From Flavobacteriales bacterium (lineage in GTDB: Bacteria > Bacteroidota > Bacteroidia > Flavobacteriales_D > Crocinitomicaceae): a stretch of DNA of 37,099 nt. The stretch is from the NCBI GenBank assembly GCA_947460825.1, contig CANHHA010000029.1, positions 1 through 37,099 of the forward strand, given 5' to 3'. The translations under genes were made by a program, and so were the position numbers. The notes beneath the pieces were generated by a model. The model was not told the DNA's origin. It saw nothing but the letters and a program-made list of their open reading frames with translations, and ran no database searches. Positions 8,383-16,612 of the stretch are shown in pieces. Numbering within the stretch: position 1 is the stretch's first letter; every line of letters starts with the position of its first letter.

Positions 8383-8406
8383 AAAGGGAACCCGAAGGCT
8401 CCCTTT
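8383..8406. terminator. bidirectional Rho-independent terminator between the Kazal gene and HU
   Basis: AAAGGGA pairs with TCCCTTT around CCGAAGG, with an A run on the left and a T-rich run on the right. It can therefore stop both the plus-strand Kazal transcript and the minus-strand HU transcript. Confidence 0.75.
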
Positions 8407-8425
8407 CTTTTAAAGTAATCTTTTC

Positions 8426-8698
8426 TTAGTTTACTTTCCCGCTTAATTCAGCACCCGCTTTGAAGCGAACTGATTTCTTAGCAGCAATTTTAATAACTGC
8501 TCCAGTCTTTGGGTTTCTTCCATTTCGCTCTTTACGATCTGAAATTGAAAAAGATCCGAATCCTACTAAAGAAATACGGTCTCCTGATTTCAATGCTCCC
8601 GTAGAAACATCAACAAATGCATCAAGCGCTCTTTTTGCATCAGCTTTTGACAAATTAGCATTAGCTGCCATTGCGTCGATTAATTCTGCTTTGTTCAT
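8426..8698 (-). CDS. hup: HU family DNA-binding protein
   Basis: 90 residues, the exact usual length. HU is a nucleoid protein that bends DNA as a dimer. The helical N-terminus (MNKAELIDAMAANANLSKAD) dimerises. The core GDRISLVGFGSFSISDRKER leads into the DNA-binding arm with RNPKTG, where the Pro inserts between bases. The C-terminal helix FKAGAELSGKVN completes the fold. It stands alone with its own terminator and promoter, and is divergent from the carotenoid desaturase-like gene. Confidence is very high that it is HU/IHF class; HU is favoured over IHF by the homodimer-type sequence. Confidence 0.97.
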   Translation of the reverse strand: MNKAELIDAMAANANLSKADAKRALDAFVDVSTGALKSGDRISLVGFGSFSISDRKERNGRNPKTGAVIKIAAKKSVRFKAGAELSGKVN

Positions 8699-8739
8699 AA
8701 TGAATTTTTTTAAAAGGTTAATAAAAACGTTTAACGCGA

Positions 8740-8747
8740 CAAATATA
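8740..8747 (-). promoter_or_regulatory. candidate -7 promoter element, TATATTTG, for hup
   Basis: Exact TAnnTTTG match on the minus strand, 41 nt upstream of the hup ATG. That leaves a leader of about 35 nt, longer than for most genes here. Confidence 0.5.
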
Positions 8748-8810
8748 TCTGAATATCTTACCCGTAAACCAGCAAGGCCTTAAAAATCTAATAAAATGTT
8801 GAAAAAACCA

Positions 8811-8818
8811 TATTTTTG
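8811..8818 (+). promoter_or_regulatory. candidate -7 promoter element, TATTTTTG, for the desaturase-like gene
   Basis: Exact TAnnTTTG match, 58 nt before the ATG at 8877. No better box lies closer. Confidence 0.35.
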
Positions 8819-8876
8819 TTGAAAACGTAGCATTAAAGATGAACTGTTTTCTTCTTTTGATGTTGCAAACTATCTT

Positions 8877-10349
8877 ATGAAAGAAGTGGTAATCGTTATT
8901 GGAAGCGGTGTTGGCGGATTAGCGGCAGCAATCCGGTTGGCCAAATTGGGAAATAAAGTTACTGTTTATGAGAAGAATGAATTTATTGGTGGAAAGGTTC
9001 ATACCCGAAATTTCAGCGGATATCGCTATGACATGGGGCCATCGGTTTTTACAGAGCCTCATTTAATAGAAGCGCTCATCGCGCTTGGAATTGATCAAAA
9101 GCCTTTTGAGTATCATGCATTACCCGAATCCTTTCGGTATTTTTTTCCAGATGGTACGTCATACACCTTGCCAACGGGAACAGAGGCAACCATAACGGTA
9201 TTAGCTAATGAGTTTGATGAAAATCCGCAACGCGTACGTGCCTATTTGAATCGTCTCAAAAAGAACTATGAAGTACTTAAGCCCGTGTTCATTGAGACTA
9301 CGCTCCATCGCTTTGCTCACCTTTTTAACAAACAGTTAATTCCCGCGATTCTACACATTCCTCGGTATGGCTTACTCACAACCATGAATGGTTTTTCAAG
9401 ACGATTTTTCAAGCATCCAAAATCGATTCAACTCATGAATCGATATGCAACTTACAATGGGAGCGACCCCTATAAAACTCCCGGATTGCTTAGTATAATT
9501 GCTCATTTGGAGCTTAATGAAGGTATTTATTTCCCTAAGGGTGGTATGGTTTCCATTACGCAACGCTTAGCTGAAGCAGCGCGCTCTCTGGGCGTTCTGT
9601 TCCATACGAACAGTCCTGTAGAATCCATTGAAGTCACGAATGGTCGTGTCGTTGGTGTTCGAGTAAATAATTCCGTTGTTCCAGCGTCAATTGTGGTTAG
9701 TAATGCAGATGCCCACTTTACCTATGAGCACTTAATGCCTTCGGTAAAAAGGCCAAAAAAGATATTAAATCAAGAATTATCATCTTCTGCGGTTGTTTTC
9801 TATTGGGGAATTAACCGAGAATTTAGCAACTTGGGAGTACATAACATGTTTTTTGCAACGGATTACCAAGCTGAGTTTAAGGCGATTTTTGACACAAAAA
9901 CGCTGATGGAAGATCCAAGTATTTATGTGCACATCAGTTCAAAAGCAGAATCTTCTGATGCTCCTCTAGGCTGTGAGAATTGGTTTGTAATGGTGAATGC
10001 ACCCACCAACGTGGGACAAGATTGGACAGCGCTGGTTGCACAACTCCGCAAGAATGTTTTGAATAAACTATCTGTTTCCCTCGGGCTTGATATTGAACCC
10101 TTCATCGAAACGGAATATATCAACGATCCCCTGAGGCTTCAGCAGGTTTATAACGGCAAAGGTGGTTCTATTTACGGAAACAGCTCAAATTCTGCTTTGG
10201 CAGCATTTTATCGACATCCGAATCACGCGCCTTCAGTAAAAGGGGTGTATTTTGCTGGGGTAACAGTGCACCCAGGCGGAGGTATCCCCTTGGCGGTTAG
10301 TGGCGCAAAAATTATTGAGCGTATGGTTAAGGACGATTTTCCAAATTAG
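8877..10349 (+). CDS. FAD-dependent carotenoid desaturase family oxidoreductase (CrtI/CrtD-like)
   Basis: 490 residues, the usual CrtI-family length. The N-terminus is a Rossmann FAD site (VIGSGVGGLAAAIRLAKLGN, then VYEKNEFIGGKVHT). The C-terminus has the family signature GVYFAGVTVHPGGGIPLAVSGAKI. These enzymes insert double bonds into carotenoid chains at the membrane. HPGGGIPL is closer to what I remember of CrtD (hydroxycarotenoid 3,4-desaturase) than of phytoene desaturase, but no other carotenoid gene is in view, so the substrate is not settled. Related amine or sterol-type oxidoreductases remain possible. The 3' end overlaps the convergent TPR gene by 23 nt. Confidence 0.8.
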   Translation: MKEVVIVIGSGVGGLAAAIRLAKLGNKVTVYEKNEFIGGKVHTRNFSGYRYDMGPSVFTEPHLIEALIALGIDQKPFEYHALPESFRYFFPDGTSYTLPTGTEATITVLANEFDENPQRVRAYLNRLKKNYEVLKPVFIETTLHRFAHLFNKQLIPAILHIPRYGLLTTMNGFSRRFFKHPKSIQLMNRYATYNGSDPYKTPGLLSIIAHLELNEGIYFPKGGMVSITQRLAEAARSLGVLFHTNSPVESIEVTNGRVVGVRVNNSVVPASIVVSNADAHFTYEHLMPSVKRPKKILNQELSSSAVVFYWGINREFSNLGVHNMFFATDYQAEFKAIFDTKTLMEDPSIYVHISSKAESSDAPLGCENWFVMVNAPTNVGQDWTALVAQLRKNVLNKLSVSLGLDIEPFIETEYINDPLRLQQVYNGKGGSIYGNSSNSALAAFYRHPNHAPSVKGVYFAGVTVHPGGGIPLAVSGAKIIERMVKDDFPN

Positions 10350-11166
10350 GCGCTTTAATCGTAGAAAATCTCTTGAGCATTTTCGGATGGTCTGACACCG
10401 TTAAATCAAAATACAGCAGTTTAGTTTTTTCTTTACCACGCTGCGTATAACTGATTTTCACGGTACTTAATGCTTCAGAGGAAATTACCGTATAATAAAT
10501 AAAGCTTCCTTTTGGTGACCTCAGCAAGCGAAGATAGCGCTCCATATTAGCTTGATTACCAACACGGATGGGATGTTTTTTTGTTGTCCCATAGCATGTA
10601 GATGAACTTTTTTCTGTTAAATAGAGCAACGGAGTTTTCTCAAATCCTGAGTAGGATGAATCATTACATGCGTTCAGTTTAATTCGTGGTACATCAAAGC
10701 CTTTAGATTGTGCGTTTCTGTAATCGGTGCACGCAAAATCGTACAGACCTTTTAACTCATATAGGTAGGCGCGATGGTAGTAAGCCGTTGCATATTCCCT
10801 TTCGATTTGGATGGCTTGTGTTAAATCAACAATGGCGCCATCGTAACGACCGAGGTACATTTTTGTTAATCCGCGATTAAACCATACTTTTCCATATGCC
10901 GGATTTAGGCCAATACAGGTACCGAAATCATTCAGTGCGTCTTCGTATTCCCCGATCATATTTTTTGCCATACCTCGATTATACCAAGCATATGCATCCA
11001 ATGGGAGTACTTCAATGGCTTTGGTGAACGATTCAATTGCACCGACATAATCTCCTTGTTTCGCTTTGTTTAAGCCCTCTTGATGATTGTTTTCTAGTGC
11101 ACGTTCTTGGCCTGTTAGTATTGAATAGCTTAAAAAAATAAGGACGTATGAGAGGATTTTTTTCAT
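10327..11166 (-). CDS. secreted tetratricopeptide repeat protein
   Basis: 279 residues with a signal peptide (about 1-19, MKKILSYVLIFLSYSILTGQ). Three to four TPR units fill about residues 28-165: AKQGDYVGAIESFTKAIEVL, AWYNRGMAKNMIGEYEDALN, VWFNRGLTKMYLGRYDGAIV and AYYHRAYLYELKGLYDFACT. TPRs bind partner proteins; here probably in the periplasm. The C-terminal 110 residues form an unrecognised, beta-rich, basic domain. The ATG overlaps the stop of the upstream glycosidase-like gene by 4 nt, so the two are coupled. The 3' end overlaps the convergent desaturase-like gene by 23 nt. Confidence 0.85.
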   Translation of the reverse strand: MKKILSYVLIFLSYSILTGQERALENNHQEGLNKAKQGDYVGAIESFTKAIEVLPLDAYAWYNRGMAKNMIGEYEDALNDFGTCIGLNPAYGKVWFNRGLTKMYLGRYDGAIVDLTQAIQIEREYATAYYHRAYLYELKGLYDFACTDYRNAQSKGFDVPRIKLNACNDSSYSGFEKTPLLYLTEKSSSTCYGTTKKHPIRVGNQANMERYLRLLRSPKGSFIYYTVISSEALSTVKISYTQRGKEKTKLLYFDLTVSDHPKMLKRFSTIKAPNLENRP

Positions 11167-12302
11167 TCTTTTAAGGTTATTCCGATGAAAATTGGGGATC
11201 GTTGAATAAAATTCTTGCGAAATAATTCCATTCCTACCTTATCTACGAAAGTACCGGCATCTACATAATTGTTGAACGCAGAGAATTCCATGGAGTAACC
11301 TGGACTCTTAAACGCATATTGTAAGGCTATTCCGGCATCAAATAAGGTTGCGTGCTTTACTCCAAGCAGTTTCGCGAGTTGAGTTATTTCCTTCACATCC
11401 AACAAGCCACCGTTGCCTGAGGCAATAAACACGATACTGCCATCTGCTTTTTCCCCTACCAGGTTACGATAGGTACGTTGCCTCCACTTTGGAAAGGAAT
11501 TGTTTAATATGTATTCGAAAATAACTCCGTTTTTCATGGTAGAAGGGTGTGCTTGACACGAATACTGGGGAGTGTTTTTATACGCGTCAAAAATAGAGCG
11601 AGGCCCCGCATGTGGAATCCCATCGATTACCTTGAAATAGCCTGATGAATTGCTTTTGGATTGATATTGTTGGCTGCAATAAATCACTTCTCCTAAGGCT
11701 TGATTGGAAGGGTCGTAAAAGCTTGCATTGATTAAAAAGCTACTTTCTTTGCGTTCGTTTGCTTCAGAGACAGAAAGCGGAGCAAAATCTCGGGTCGGGT
11801 CCGCGACAAGATAAAAATCGTTGCTCGTATTAAAAGTAAATACATTTACCCGCTGTGAAATGGTAAGATTGAGTAAGCGTCCTGCAAGGCCGGGTTGATT
11901 TCGTTTGATGTTAATGGAATGGATTCGCACACTGGGACTCGCATAGGTTTCACTGAGATCAATAGTATTGGCGTTATCAAGTGGAGTCCAAGTTCCATTT
12001 TCTTGTATATTCAGTGATGGAGTTCGATCGAGCAAATATGCATAGTTGGTTTCAGAACGCAGCATACTAAACAGGAAACCAGCACTGATAAAAAAGAGTG
12101 CGAGAAACACATTTTTAAACAGGCCTAGTCCTTTGGTGGCATGTCCCGTTAATTTTCGGATTCCCAACCTTCCCCCGAAGAAAAATAGCGTTATCGCGAC
12201 AAAGGGAATAAGTCCGTTGTTAAAGACCAAGAGCATTGCAGAAACCACAAACAATCCGAAAACTGCTGCAAAATGAATGAAATTTAAGCCGGGTTTTGCC
12301 AT
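11163..12302 (-). CDS. membrane-anchored phosphodiester glycosidase-like (NAGPA/DUF2233-type) protein
   Basis: The ATG at 12302 gives 379 residues (MAKPGLNFIHFAAVFGLF). A TAnnTTTG box lies 5 nt before it and overlaps the longer start at 12332, so 12302 is preferred. Three hydrophobic segments (about 8-28, 32-45 and 62-82) anchor it in the inner membrane. The rest should face the periplasm. The soluble part shows a NAGPA-like layout: SSFLINASFYDPSNQALGEV early, then RTYRNLVGEKADGSIVFIAS, then ITQLAKLLGVKHATLFDAGI. In the family the last part usually reads LDGGxS; here it is FDAGIA, so activity is uncertain. NAGPA-type enzymes cut sugar phosphodiesters. The assignment rests on motif order only. 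Coupled to the TPR gene by a 4-nt overlap. Confidence 0.6.
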   Translation of the reverse strand: MAKPGLNFIHFAAVFGLFVVSAMLLVFNNGLIPFVAITLFFFGGRLGIRKLTGHATKGLGLFKNVFLALFFISAGFLFSMLRSETNYAYLLDRTPSLNIQENGTWTPLDNANTIDLSETYASPSVRIHSINIKRNQPGLAGRLLNLTISQRVNVFTFNTSNDFYLVADPTRDFAPLSVSEANERKESSFLINASFYDPSNQALGEVIYCSQQYQSKSNSSGYFKVIDGIPHAGPRSIFDAYKNTPQYSCQAHPSTMKNGVIFEYILNNSFPKWRQRTYRNLVGEKADGSIVFIASGNGGLLDVKEITQLAKLLGVKHATLFDAGIALQYAFKSPGYSMEFSAFNNYVDAGTFVDKVGMELFRKNFIQRSPIFIGITLKE

Positions 12303-12307
12303 CTCCC

Positions 12308-12315
12308 CAAAACTA
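12308..12315 (-). promoter_or_regulatory. candidate -7 promoter element, TAGTTTTG, for the glycosidase-like/TPR operon
   Basis: Exact TAnnTTTG match on the minus strand, 5 nt before the ATG at 12302, and 1 nt away from the opposing box at 12317. Confidence 0.5.
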
Positions 12316-12316
12316 G

Positions 12317-12324
12317 TAATTTTA
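12317..12324 (+). promoter_or_regulatory. candidate -7 promoter element, TAATTTTA, for the PhoD gene
   Basis: One mismatch to TAnnTTTG, 6 nt before the ATG at 12331. Confidence 0.4.
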
Positions 12325-12330
12325 TGCCGC

Positions 12331-13362
12331 ATGAAACAAATGATTCCATTGATTTTATTGAGTTGCCTTATACAAACTATCCCATTGTTCAGCCAGGGAT
12401 TTAGTTTGGCCTTCGGATCATGCCTGCATCAGGAGAAAGAACTTTCATTGTTAAGTAAGGCTAAAGCTCAATCGCCCAATGCATTTGTCTTTCTTGGTGA
12501 TAATATCTATGCGGACACCTATGATTCGATGCAAATAAACGCTGCCTATCAGTCCTTGGCATGCAATCCCAATTTTCAAGCATTAAAACGCAGCGTTTCC
12601 CTATATGCAACGTGGGATGATCACGATTACGGGATGGATGATGTAGGTAAATATTACCCCTTGAAAGAAGCTTCAAAACGCATGTTTACTTCATTTTTTC
12701 AACCGCCAAATCGAACACAATTATTAAGTCATCAAGGCATTTATCAATCTTACCTCTTTAGGTGCCGAGGGAAAAAAATTCAGTTGATTTTACTCGATAC
12801 CCGGACGTTTAGAAGCTCATTAAAACGAATTAATAAACCAAGTGAAGAAACGGATTCGTATTACCCTTATGAACGATTGTATCTTCCGGTTTATACGGAA
12901 GATTCTAGCATGCTTGGCGAGGGGCAGTGGGCCTGGTTAGCGAAACAGTTAAGGGTGAAGTCGGCGGTAACGATAATCGCGTCCTCTACGCAATTTGCAA
13001 CGGAATATAATGGATATGAGACTTGGGCTAATTTTCCAAATGAACAAGAACGAATGAGGAATTTAATTTATGCTGTCCAGAAGGAACATGTGGTTTTTAT
13101 TTCTGGCGATGTGCACTATGCGGAACTTTCTAAGGATTGTACTTCGGAATACCCCTTGTATGATTTAACCAGCAGTGGAATTTCAGAATCATGGGGGTTT
13201 GCTGCTCCTAATGTCCATCGCGAAGACGGTCCAGTAATGGAAAATAATTTTGGTGTTTTACGCATTCGGCCGTGGCGTAATGAGTTAACTTTTTTGATAT
13301 ATACTGAAAAAGGATTGCGCCTTCAACGCACCATTTATTTAAATGAGTTAGAATTCAAGTAA
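12331..13362 (+). CDS. PhoD-like alkaline phosphatase family protein, secreted
   Basis: 343 residues from the ATG at 12331; this start gives a signal peptide (about 1-22, ending PLFSQ) and follows a promoter-like box. The metallophosphatase motifs are in order: FSLAFGSCLHQE, FVFLGDNIYADTYD, LYATWDDHDYG, VTIIASSTQF and VVFISGDVHYAELS, which carry the Asp, Asn and His metal ligands. PhoD-type enzymes hydrolyse phosphate mono- or diesters in the periplasm or outside the cell using metals. The protein is short for PhoD and lacks the extra N-terminal beta domain, as is common in Bacteroidota. The 3' end overlaps the convergent EptA-like gene by 28 nt. Confidence 0.88.
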   Translation: MKQMIPLILLSCLIQTIPLFSQGFSLAFGSCLHQEKELSLLSKAKAQSPNAFVFLGDNIYADTYDSMQINAAYQSLACNPNFQALKRSVSLYATWDDHDYGMDDVGKYYPLKEASKRMFTSFFQPPNRTQLLSHQGIYQSYLFRCRGKKIQLILLDTRTFRSSLKRINKPSEETDSYYPYERLYLPVYTEDSSMLGEGQWAWLAKQLRVKSAVTIIASSTQFATEYNGYETWANFPNEQERMRNLIYAVQKEHVVFISGDVHYAELSKDCTSEYPLYDLTSSGISESWGFAAPNVHREDGPVMENNFGVLRIRPWRNELTFLIYTEKGLRLQRTIYLNELEFK

Positions 13363-15191
13363 TCTAAAAACGGATAGCAAACAGGGAATGGATGTATTGC
13401 CTTTTTAATGGTGTGTTTTACAGCATTGGGTAACCCTGGACCTAAATCGTGAATTTCTTTTTCATCGCTGGATCGATACCATTCTATTTTTGCTGGCGTT
13501 AGGTTGGTCCGAAGTAAAAAATGAAATTTTGAATTAATAAGGGATAGACCCGTATTGAAACTAGCGATTTGATTGTTGTTTAAGGTAATGATATTCCGGT
13601 CTTTAGGGATTTCCTTGAGTAAACTATACCCAGTTAACCGTGCCATATAGGGTTTCCAATGACTTGTTTGATCAATATTCCATAAATCAAGCAAGGTGGG
13701 TACAAGATCGATGTTCGATGTAATGTTTTTCTGATTATTACTGAGTGCGACTCGTTGTGCTTTCGTTAGTAATGTTGGCGGGATATAAGCAAATAATGGT
13801 ATGGCAATCGTTTCATAATAGTTGCTCTCAACATGGCCAATGTTGTGATGTTCCATCAAGGATTCACCGTGATCGCTAGTAAGTAAAATAACGGTATTCT
13901 TCAGTTTATTTGTTCGTTGCAGATAATCGAATAGCTTCCCTAGGATTGCATCCTGATACCTTACCGCATTGTTATATGCGTCTTGATAGCGACCATTCCA
14001 ACGCGCATAGTTTGTTGGAACACGGTAAGGGTAATGGGTGGTATTCAGTTGGATCACCCCAGTAAACGGGCTATCCTTGAAGGAGGCGATAGTTTGTATC
14101 GCTTTGTTAATGGTTAGCTCATCTCGAATTCCTAAATCATTATAATAAGGCAGGCCAGAATTGTCGTGATTCCACCAGATATCTAATGAGTCATGTTTAT
14201 AGAAGTCTGCAAACCTATACCATTCTAGCGTATGTGAACTTAAAAAGAATCGTTTATAATCATACTGTTTGGCATAATCCCAAATCAATGGTTGTGTATA
14301 CAACAGTGAAGAATCTTGATAAGGACCAATACCACTCAAGGTTGCCGGAACAGCCAACATCGTGGTTGTTGATACGGTGAACGGTTGTTCGAACAGATAG
14401 GTAGATGCTGCGTTCGCATGCATGAAGGCTTGAAGCTTCGGCGTTGTTTGTTTAGCATTTCCATAAACACCAAGGCTTCGTTTTCGAAGCGATTCACACA
14501 CAATAACTAACACATTAAATTTTGCAGCTTGTTTTCGATCGATTTGAATAGCTACCTTTCTGATTCCTAAGCCTTTTCCTTTGAAAGAGGTATGGTCGTC
14601 CCAGGTGAATGCATGGCGTTGAACGCATGCACAGAAATTCACATCAACCAGCGCGCATTGATCATACGTTTTGTGTGTTGCAACCAAGGCCTCAAATAGA
14701 AGGATAGGAAAAATAGCTAAAATCAGGATTCTTGAAGTGATTACGGTTGGAATATGACGGGTAATAAGCCTGCGTGCACCCCATGTGACTATGGCTGCGG
14801 TTCCAAGTATTCCTAGCAGTTCTTTCCATCCGCTTACATCTCGGATTATCATAAAGGCACTATGGGGTTCCGTTTTAAAATAGAGTAGGGTGTAGTAATT
14901 AGGGAATAGGTCGTTAATGTTCTTAAAAGCTAAGCTTGCCCCAACAATAAATAATGTAAGTAGAAAGTAAAACGAACCGAGCGTATAATAGAGCCAATTA
15001 ATTGCCACGACTCTTTTTAAAACAAGTATCCAAATCACATGGAATAGCATGGAAGCGAGAACAGATGCTAAATAAAAATAGAAGTGTTTCGCATGGAAAT
15101 AACTCATGCGATCCCAGCGGAAATACAAGTCTAACAAAACAATTAGTAGAGGAAAGAATAATACTTTAAAGACACCGCTTAGTTTCACCAA
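13335..15191 (-). CDS. phosphoethanolamine transferase (EptA-like), sulfatase superfamily, inner membrane
   Basis: 618 residues. The first 190 residues hold five membrane helices, then the alkaline phosphatase-fold domain faces the periplasm. The core motifs are NVLVIVCESLRKRSLGVYGN followed by TTPKL, then VSTTTMLAVPATLSG, and VILLTSDHGESLMEHHNIGH. Thr277, five residues before the Pro in that motif, aligns with the phosphoacceptor Thr of EptA. The acidic and His metal ligands are present. Such enzymes move phosphoethanolamine from phosphatidylethanolamine to lipid A or other envelope glycans, changing charge and resistance to cationic peptides. An LTA-synthase-like role is less likely given the CESLRKRSLGVYGN wording. 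It lies 47 nt downstream of... the export operon's far end on the same strand, but with no clear shared regulation. Confidence 0.82.
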   Translation of the reverse strand: MVKLSGVFKVLFFPLLIVLLDLYFRWDRMSYFHAKHFYFYLASVLASMLFHVIWILVLKRVVAINWLYYTLGSFYFLLTLFIVGASLAFKNINDLFPNYYTLLYFKTEPHSAFMIIRDVSGWKELLGILGTAAIVTWGARRLITRHIPTVITSRILILAIFPILLFEALVATHKTYDQCALVDVNFCACVQRHAFTWDDHTSFKGKGLGIRKVAIQIDRKQAAKFNVLVIVCESLRKRSLGVYGNAKQTTPKLQAFMHANAASTYLFEQPFTVSTTTMLAVPATLSGIGPYQDSSLLYTQPLIWDYAKQYDYKRFFLSSHTLEWYRFADFYKHDSLDIWWNHDNSGLPYYNDLGIRDELTINKAIQTIASFKDSPFTGVIQLNTTHYPYRVPTNYARWNGRYQDAYNNAVRYQDAILGKLFDYLQRTNKLKNTVILLTSDHGESLMEHHNIGHVESNYYETIAIPLFAYIPPTLLTKAQRVALSNNQKNITSNIDLVPTLLDLWNIDQTSHWKPYMARLTGYSLLKEIPKDRNIITLNNNQIASFNTGLSLINSKFHFLLRTNLTPAKIEWYRSSDEKEIHDLGPGLPNAVKHTIKKAIHPFPVCYPFLDYLNSNSFK

Positions 15192-15238
15192 GCTAAGTTA
15201 AGTAAATATTAAGCGAAATTAAATTTTATATAAATTCC

Positions 15239-16612
15239 TTAAAACAAGGTTGCAGTGGCAAATCCAAGGCTATAGCCAAGTTGTTTGTTTTTTGCCTGCC
15301 ATTCGAGGTATTTAAGCTGGGATTGAATATAATTTAGTTCACGCATATTGATTAAAAACAAGGAGCTTTCTCCGTTTTCAAACATATTGCGTTCGGCATC
15401 CAACAGTTGTTTTGAGTCGATGGCTGTTCGCTGATAAATTTCTAGTTGAATAAGACTGTTTGCCAATTCAATTCGTGCATTACTGATCTTCATGTTGAGT
15501 TGAGCGCGAAGTTGGGAAAGGGACAATTCGGTTTCTTCCACTTTCAGTTTTGCCAAGGCAAGCTCCCCACGTTCCTTTCTTAGAAATAAGGGCATTTCTA
15601 CCGAGAATCCCCATTTATAGTCGTTTATATCTAGATCACTGAAAGGGTTGTAATTCACGGTTTCATTGAGTATGTTGTAATTTAATTGGACCGATGGTTT
15701 TAATCGATCTGCTTTCAGTTTTTGATCGATGGTTAACATGTCTCGTTTAAATCCAGTGATTCTTAAATAGGGATGATTTTCTAAGAGTGAATCTTGAATC
15801 ATTTGAATTTCTGAACTGGGTTTCCAATCTGCGCGTAACAGGGGAGTAGTTGTTTCACTGAGTGCTAATGGCTCTTGATCCTCAGTCCATAAATACGTTG
15901 ATTGTTGGTTGCATTTCTCCCGATAGTGAGCTTCCGAGTCGCGCAACAAGCTCAGTCGATTTTGCACTTGAAGTCCGGCCTCAACGGTATCAATGAACGC
16001 GCGGTCTCCCAACAAGGCAGTTTGTTGAACAGCTAGAAATCGCTGTAAGGCTATATCGTAAGCCTCTTGAAGAATTTCACGAGAATGATATGCTAAAAAC
16101 CACTCCCAATAGGCATAACCAGTTTCGTAGAGGACTTTATTCACTTGTAATTGACGTTCTTCCTCGGTCGATTCTTGATTAATTCTTGCGCTTTTTAAAT
16201 CCGCTCTTCGCTGATCAATAAGCAATCCTTGTCCAAGGTTTGCTCCGATTCCACCATAGAAAAGTCCGCCACTTGGTGTTTTAGCTTGAGGATCAAGAAA
16301 GGATCCTCTGTTGCTTTCAACCCCTGTTTTAAGTGTAAGCCCATACCAAGTAGGGTATTTAATGCCGTAGTCACCAACCGAATAATACTGCTTGCCATCA
16401 AAGTATTTTTGGTCTAAGCTCCCATATACCTTCGGATCAAAGCTTCCCTTCGCCTTTAATAGGTAGGCGTCACCATATTTAGGTTGAAGATCGCTCAGTT
16501 TAATTAAGGGATGATTCTGTTTAACCATTAATATAAATGCATCTTCCGTGAGCGGTTGCTGTGCACGTATAACAAAAGAAAATACGAGAAGTACAAAAAG
16601 GAAATGCCTCAT
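15239..16612 (-). CDS. TolC family outer-membrane efflux protein
   Basis: 457 residues with a signal peptide (about 1-17, ending FVIRAQ). The rest is mainly long amphipathic helices with the two repeated halves of the TolC fold: about 25-235 and 240-457. Typical helical stretches are DLKSARINQESTEEERQLQV and LAKLKVEETELSLSQLRAQL, then RTAIDSKQLLDAERNMFENG. TolC trimers form the outer-membrane duct of tripartite exporters. It is the last gene of the tetR-ABC-hlyD-tolC operon and its ATG overlaps the hlyD stop by 4 nt. Confidence 0.92.
   Translation of the reverse strand: MRHFLFVLLVFSFVIRAQQPLTEDAFILMVKQNHPLIKLSDLQPKYGDAYLLKAKGSFDPKVYGSLDQKYFDGKQYYSVGDYGIKYPTWYGLTLKTGVESNRGSFLDPQAKTPSGGLFYGGIGANLGQGLLIDQRRADLKSARINQESTEEERQLQVNKVLYETGYAYWEWFLAYHSREILQEAYDIALQRFLAVQQTALLGDRAFIDTVEAGLQVQNRLSLLRDSEAHYREKCNQQSTYLWTEDQEPLALSETTTPLLRADWKPSSEIQMIQDSLLENHPYLRITGFKRDMLTIDQKLKADRLKPSVQLNYNILNETVNYNPFSDLDINDYKWGFSVEMPLFLRKERGELALAKLKVEETELSLSQLRAQLNMKISNARIELANSLIQLEIYQRTAIDSKQLLDAERNMFENGESSLFLINMRELNYIQSQLKYLEWQAKNKQLGYSLGFATATLF

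Noticed and set aside
15192..15238. Promoter of the EptA-like gene
   Set aside because: Only a weak TAGCTTGG-like sequence is present; it does not fit TAnnTTTG well enough to list.
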